NCBI GenBank assembly: GCA_905235345.1
Contig: CAJOLO010000115.1
Coordinates: 1-14,539, forward strand
Reading direction: 5' to 3'
Length of the DNA: 14,539 nt
Source: an uncultured Lachnospiraceae bacterium
GTDB lineage: Bacteria > Bacillota > Clostridia > Lachnospirales > Lachnospiraceae
Both the position numbers and the translations under genes were made by a program. Shown here piece by piece: positions 13,012 through 14,539 of this stretch; positions within the stretch are counted from its first letter, which is position 1, and each line of letters begins with the position of its first letter. The notes under the pieces are model-generated. The model searched no databases. It saw only the letters and a program-made list of their open reading frames with translations, and was not told the DNA's origin.

Positions 13012-13851
13012 ATGAGTGTTGGTTTGGTGTTAGAAGGCGGAGGGATGCGCGGATTATATACGGTCGGTGTACTTGATGTCTTTATGGATAATGCAATTAA
13101 GGTGGATGGAATTATCGGAGTGTCGGCGGGCGCTCTTTTTGGCGTTAATTATCCTTCGGGTCAGAAGGGCAGAGGGCTTAGATACAATGTGGAATACGCA
13201 AAGGATCCGAGATACATGAGCTTTCGTTCTTTGCTTACTACCGGGAATATCGTCAATAAAGAATTTTCCTATTATGATATACCCTTTAAGCGGGATATAT
13301 TTGATGAAGAAGCATTTGAAAAGTCCGGTATGGATTTCTATGCAGTAGTAACGAATGTGGAGACGGGCAAGGCAGAATACATGAAGATTGACAATGTGTT
13401 TGAGCAGATGGAGGTGTTGCGTGCTACATCATCTATGCCATTGGTTTCTAAGTTTGTGGAGATTGACGGCAGGAAGTATCTTGACGGTGGATGTGCAGAC
13501 AGTATTCCGGTTAAAAAATGTATGGAGATGGGTTATGACAAGGTTGTGGTTGTGCTGACCCGTCCGATAGATTATCGTAAAAAGAAGGAAAATAGAGGCT
13601 TAAATGCCTTTGTATATCGCAAATATCCCGAATTTGTCAGGACGATTTCCAACAGACATAACGATTATAATAATACAGTGAAGGAAATTATCGAACTGGA
13701 AAAACAGGGGAAGATATTCGTTATAAGACCTTCGATGACGATTCCTATTAAGCGGCTTGAACATGATACTGAGGTTATGAAGAAGATGTATGATCTGGGT
13801 GTGGAAGATGCTAATAAACAGATTGAGGGACTTAAGGAGTATCTTAGGTAG
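13012..13851 (+). CDS. Patatin-like phospholipase (YjjU-like)
   Basis: A serine lipid acyl hydrolase of the patatin family, 279 residues, cytoplasmic (no signal peptide). It has the oxyanion-hole loop LEGGGMRG (7-14), the nucleophile elbow G-V-S-A-G with Ser38, ATSSMPLV (138-145), and the catalytic Asp in LDGG (Asp158), followed by ADSIPV. The Ser-Asp dyad is complete, so the enzyme should be active. The natural substrate is unknown; membrane phospholipids or acyl esters are the usual ones. The length fits the bacterial YjjU/RssA-like group. The start is set by GGAGG at 13000-13004, 7 nt before ATG. The 142-bp gap upstream with a palindrome and possible promoter suggests its own transcription unit. 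Confidence 0.95.
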   Translation: MSVGLVLEGGGMRGLYTVGVLDVFMDNAIKVDGIIGVSAGALFGVNYPSGQKGRGLRYNVEYAKDPRYMSFRSLLTTGNIVNKEFSYYDIPFKRDIFDEEAFEKSGMDFYAVVTNVETGKAEYMKIDNVFEQMEVLRATSSMPLVSKFVEIDGRKYLDGGCADSIPVKKCMEMGYDKVVVVLTRPIDYRKKKENRGLNAFVYRKYPEFVRTISNRHNDYNNTVKEIIELEKQGKIFVIRPSMTIPIKRLEHDTEVMKKMYDLGVEDANKQIEGLKEYLR

Positions 13852-13865
13852 ATACGGAATTTGTT

Positions 13866-13953
13866 GAGGGCATACCGGAACCGAAGACATTAATGTAATA
13901 ATGAGGGCGTTCTGGAAATGAAGACATTAAATAATGAGAGTATTCCGGAACAG
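13866..13953 (+). repeat. Degenerate tandem repeat, about 2.5 units of 33-37 bp
   Basis: Units start at 13866, 13903 and 13936 (partial). Shared blocks are GAGGGC, then T-CCGGAA or C-TGGAA, then GAAGACATTA and AATAATGAG; unit 1 carries 4 extra bases (TGTA). Read in one frame, the units give EGIPEPKTLM, EGVLEMKTLNN and ESIPEQI, with stops after the first. A still weaker copy may precede it (ATACGGAATT at 13852-13861). The repeat occupies the gap between the patatin gene and the next ribosome binding site. Confidence 0.65.
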
Positions 13954-13970
13954 ATATAGGAGATATTGTC

Positions 13971-14318
13971 ATGCTGGAAGAGAACAAATATATAGAGATT
14001 GATAACAAAGATTCCTATGGTCTTACCTGGTACGAACACGCACAGCCGTACTTTGGGAGTCATAGGGGGATGAGGTTCCGTATAGCACGTGATCCGATGG
14101 ATGATGTAGCATTGGTTCCGGCAGATAAAAAAGGTGAGGCGAAGTTTCAGATCATAATATGGCCGGAGCCGTATAGTTTTGATCACACACCTGAGGAGGA
14201 TAAGCAGACGGCTGAGTTTCCATTTGATGAGGCAGGTAAAGAAGCGATGATCAGGTGGCTTAACGAGCAGTACAGAGAGCAGTTTGATAAGTGGGAAGCT
14301 GCACGTGCGAAACATTGA
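13971..14318 (+). CDS. Small conserved-looking protein of unknown function
   Basis: I do not recognise a named family, though the opening (YIEIDNKDSYGLTWYEHAQP, then GSHRGMRFRIARDPMDD) has the feel of a conserved Lachnospiraceae protein. It has 115 residues and is soluble, with no signal peptide or membrane helix. It is rich in aromatic residues and Pro in the first two thirds (QIIIWPEPYSFDHTPEED) and ends in an amphipathic helix (GKEAMIRWLNEQYREQFDKW). AGGAGAT about 8 nt before ATG is an excellent ribosome binding site and fixes the start. The gene stands on the same strand between the patatin gene and RNase H, so it may be co-transcribed with RNase H, which starts 37 bp downstream. Confidence 0.8.
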   Translation: MLEENKYIEIDNKDSYGLTWYEHAQPYFGSHRGMRFRIARDPMDDVALVPADKKGEAKFQIIIWPEPYSFDHTPEEDKQTAEFPFDEAGKEAMIRWLNEQYREQFDKWEAARAKH

Positions 14319-14355
14319 ACCGGTCTTTAAGAAATAGAGTGGAAAGGATTTGTGA

Positions 14356-14539
14356 ATGACAAAGAAATATTATGCAGTTGCCGTGGGGAAGACACCGGGA
14401 ATATATTTTTCGTGGGATGACTGTAAGAAACAGGTGAATCAGTTTCCCGGAGCTTTATATAAGAGCTTTAAGACAATAGAGGAGGCGGAGAAGTTCATTA
14501 ATACAGCCAATAAGAATGTAGCAGAGGCTGGGAAGAGAG
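14356..14539 (+). CDS. RNase H with viroplasmin-like N-terminal domain (partial, cut by window end)
   Basis: Only the first 61 codons are present. They encode the small caulimovirus viroplasmin-like / RNase HI hybrid-binding domain: KKYYAVAVGKTPGIYFSWDD, CKKQVNQFPGALYKSFKTIE and EEAEKFI. In this arrangement the domain normally sits at the N-terminus of a ribonuclease HI that degrades the RNA strand of RNA-DNA hybrids. The catalytic domain would lie past the window edge and cannot be checked. AAAGGA precedes ATG at a suitable distance. Confidence 0.88.
   Translation, partial: MTKKYYAVAVGKTPGIYFSWDDCKKQVNQFPGALYKSFKTIEEAEKFINTANKNVAEAGKR

Noticed and set aside
14320..14333. CCGGTCTTTAAGAA resembling CCGGTTATTTAAGAA at 12910-12924, as a shared regulatory element
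   Set aside because: About 13 matching bases with a gap is expected by chance between positions of a window this size.

Overview
This window looks like a chromosomal segment of a low-GC Firmicute, most likely of the family Lachnospiraceae (Butyrivibrio, Roseburia or Coprococcus type). The reasons are moderate AT content, heavy use of ATA isoleucine codons, strong AGGAGG-like ribosome binding sites, and gene content I associate with that family: pyruvate kinase with the extra C-terminal domain, RNase H with a viroplasmin-like N-terminus, and the paired proteins I recall as DUF5717 and DUF5716. I see no tRNA, rRNA, CRISPR array, insertion sequence or phage gene.

The left part (1-4493) is housekeeping and envelope: pyruvate kinase, an AI-2E/PerM-family membrane permease, and a polyprenyl-phosphate sugar transferase broken by a -1 frameshift. 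A HisC/CobD-like PLP aminotransferase runs convergently (4498-5586, minus). A 263-bp divergent promoter region (5587-5849) separates it from the next operon.

The centre (5850-12869) is the most interesting part: a plus-strand cluster of four genes of unknown function. They are (1) a very large soluble protein of about 1187 residues with a duplicated beta-sandwich module and helical-repeat arms, split by a frameshift; (2) a divergent Hsp70-like protein with a shortened, motif-degenerate nucleotide-binding domain followed by an Hsp70-like beta substrate-binding domain; (3) a TPR protein, also frameshifted, whose start overlaps the Hsp70-like gene; and (4) a coiled-coil protein with a central membrane hairpin. 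My inference is a membrane-linked chaperone or scaffold complex. No member has an assigned function that I know of.

The right part (12870-14539) holds a patatin-like phospholipase, a short tandem repeat, a conserved-looking 115-residue protein I do not recognise, and the start of an RNase H gene cut by the window edge.

Three genes carry a frameshift of the same sense (-1), each beside short homopolymer runs. Two lie exactly on X-XXY-YYZ heptamers (TTTAAAC, CCCGGGC). Single-base undercalls in the assembly, or real loss-of-function changes, are the simplest explanation. Programmed -1 frameshifting is the exciting alternative and can be tested by comparison with relatives and by reads.
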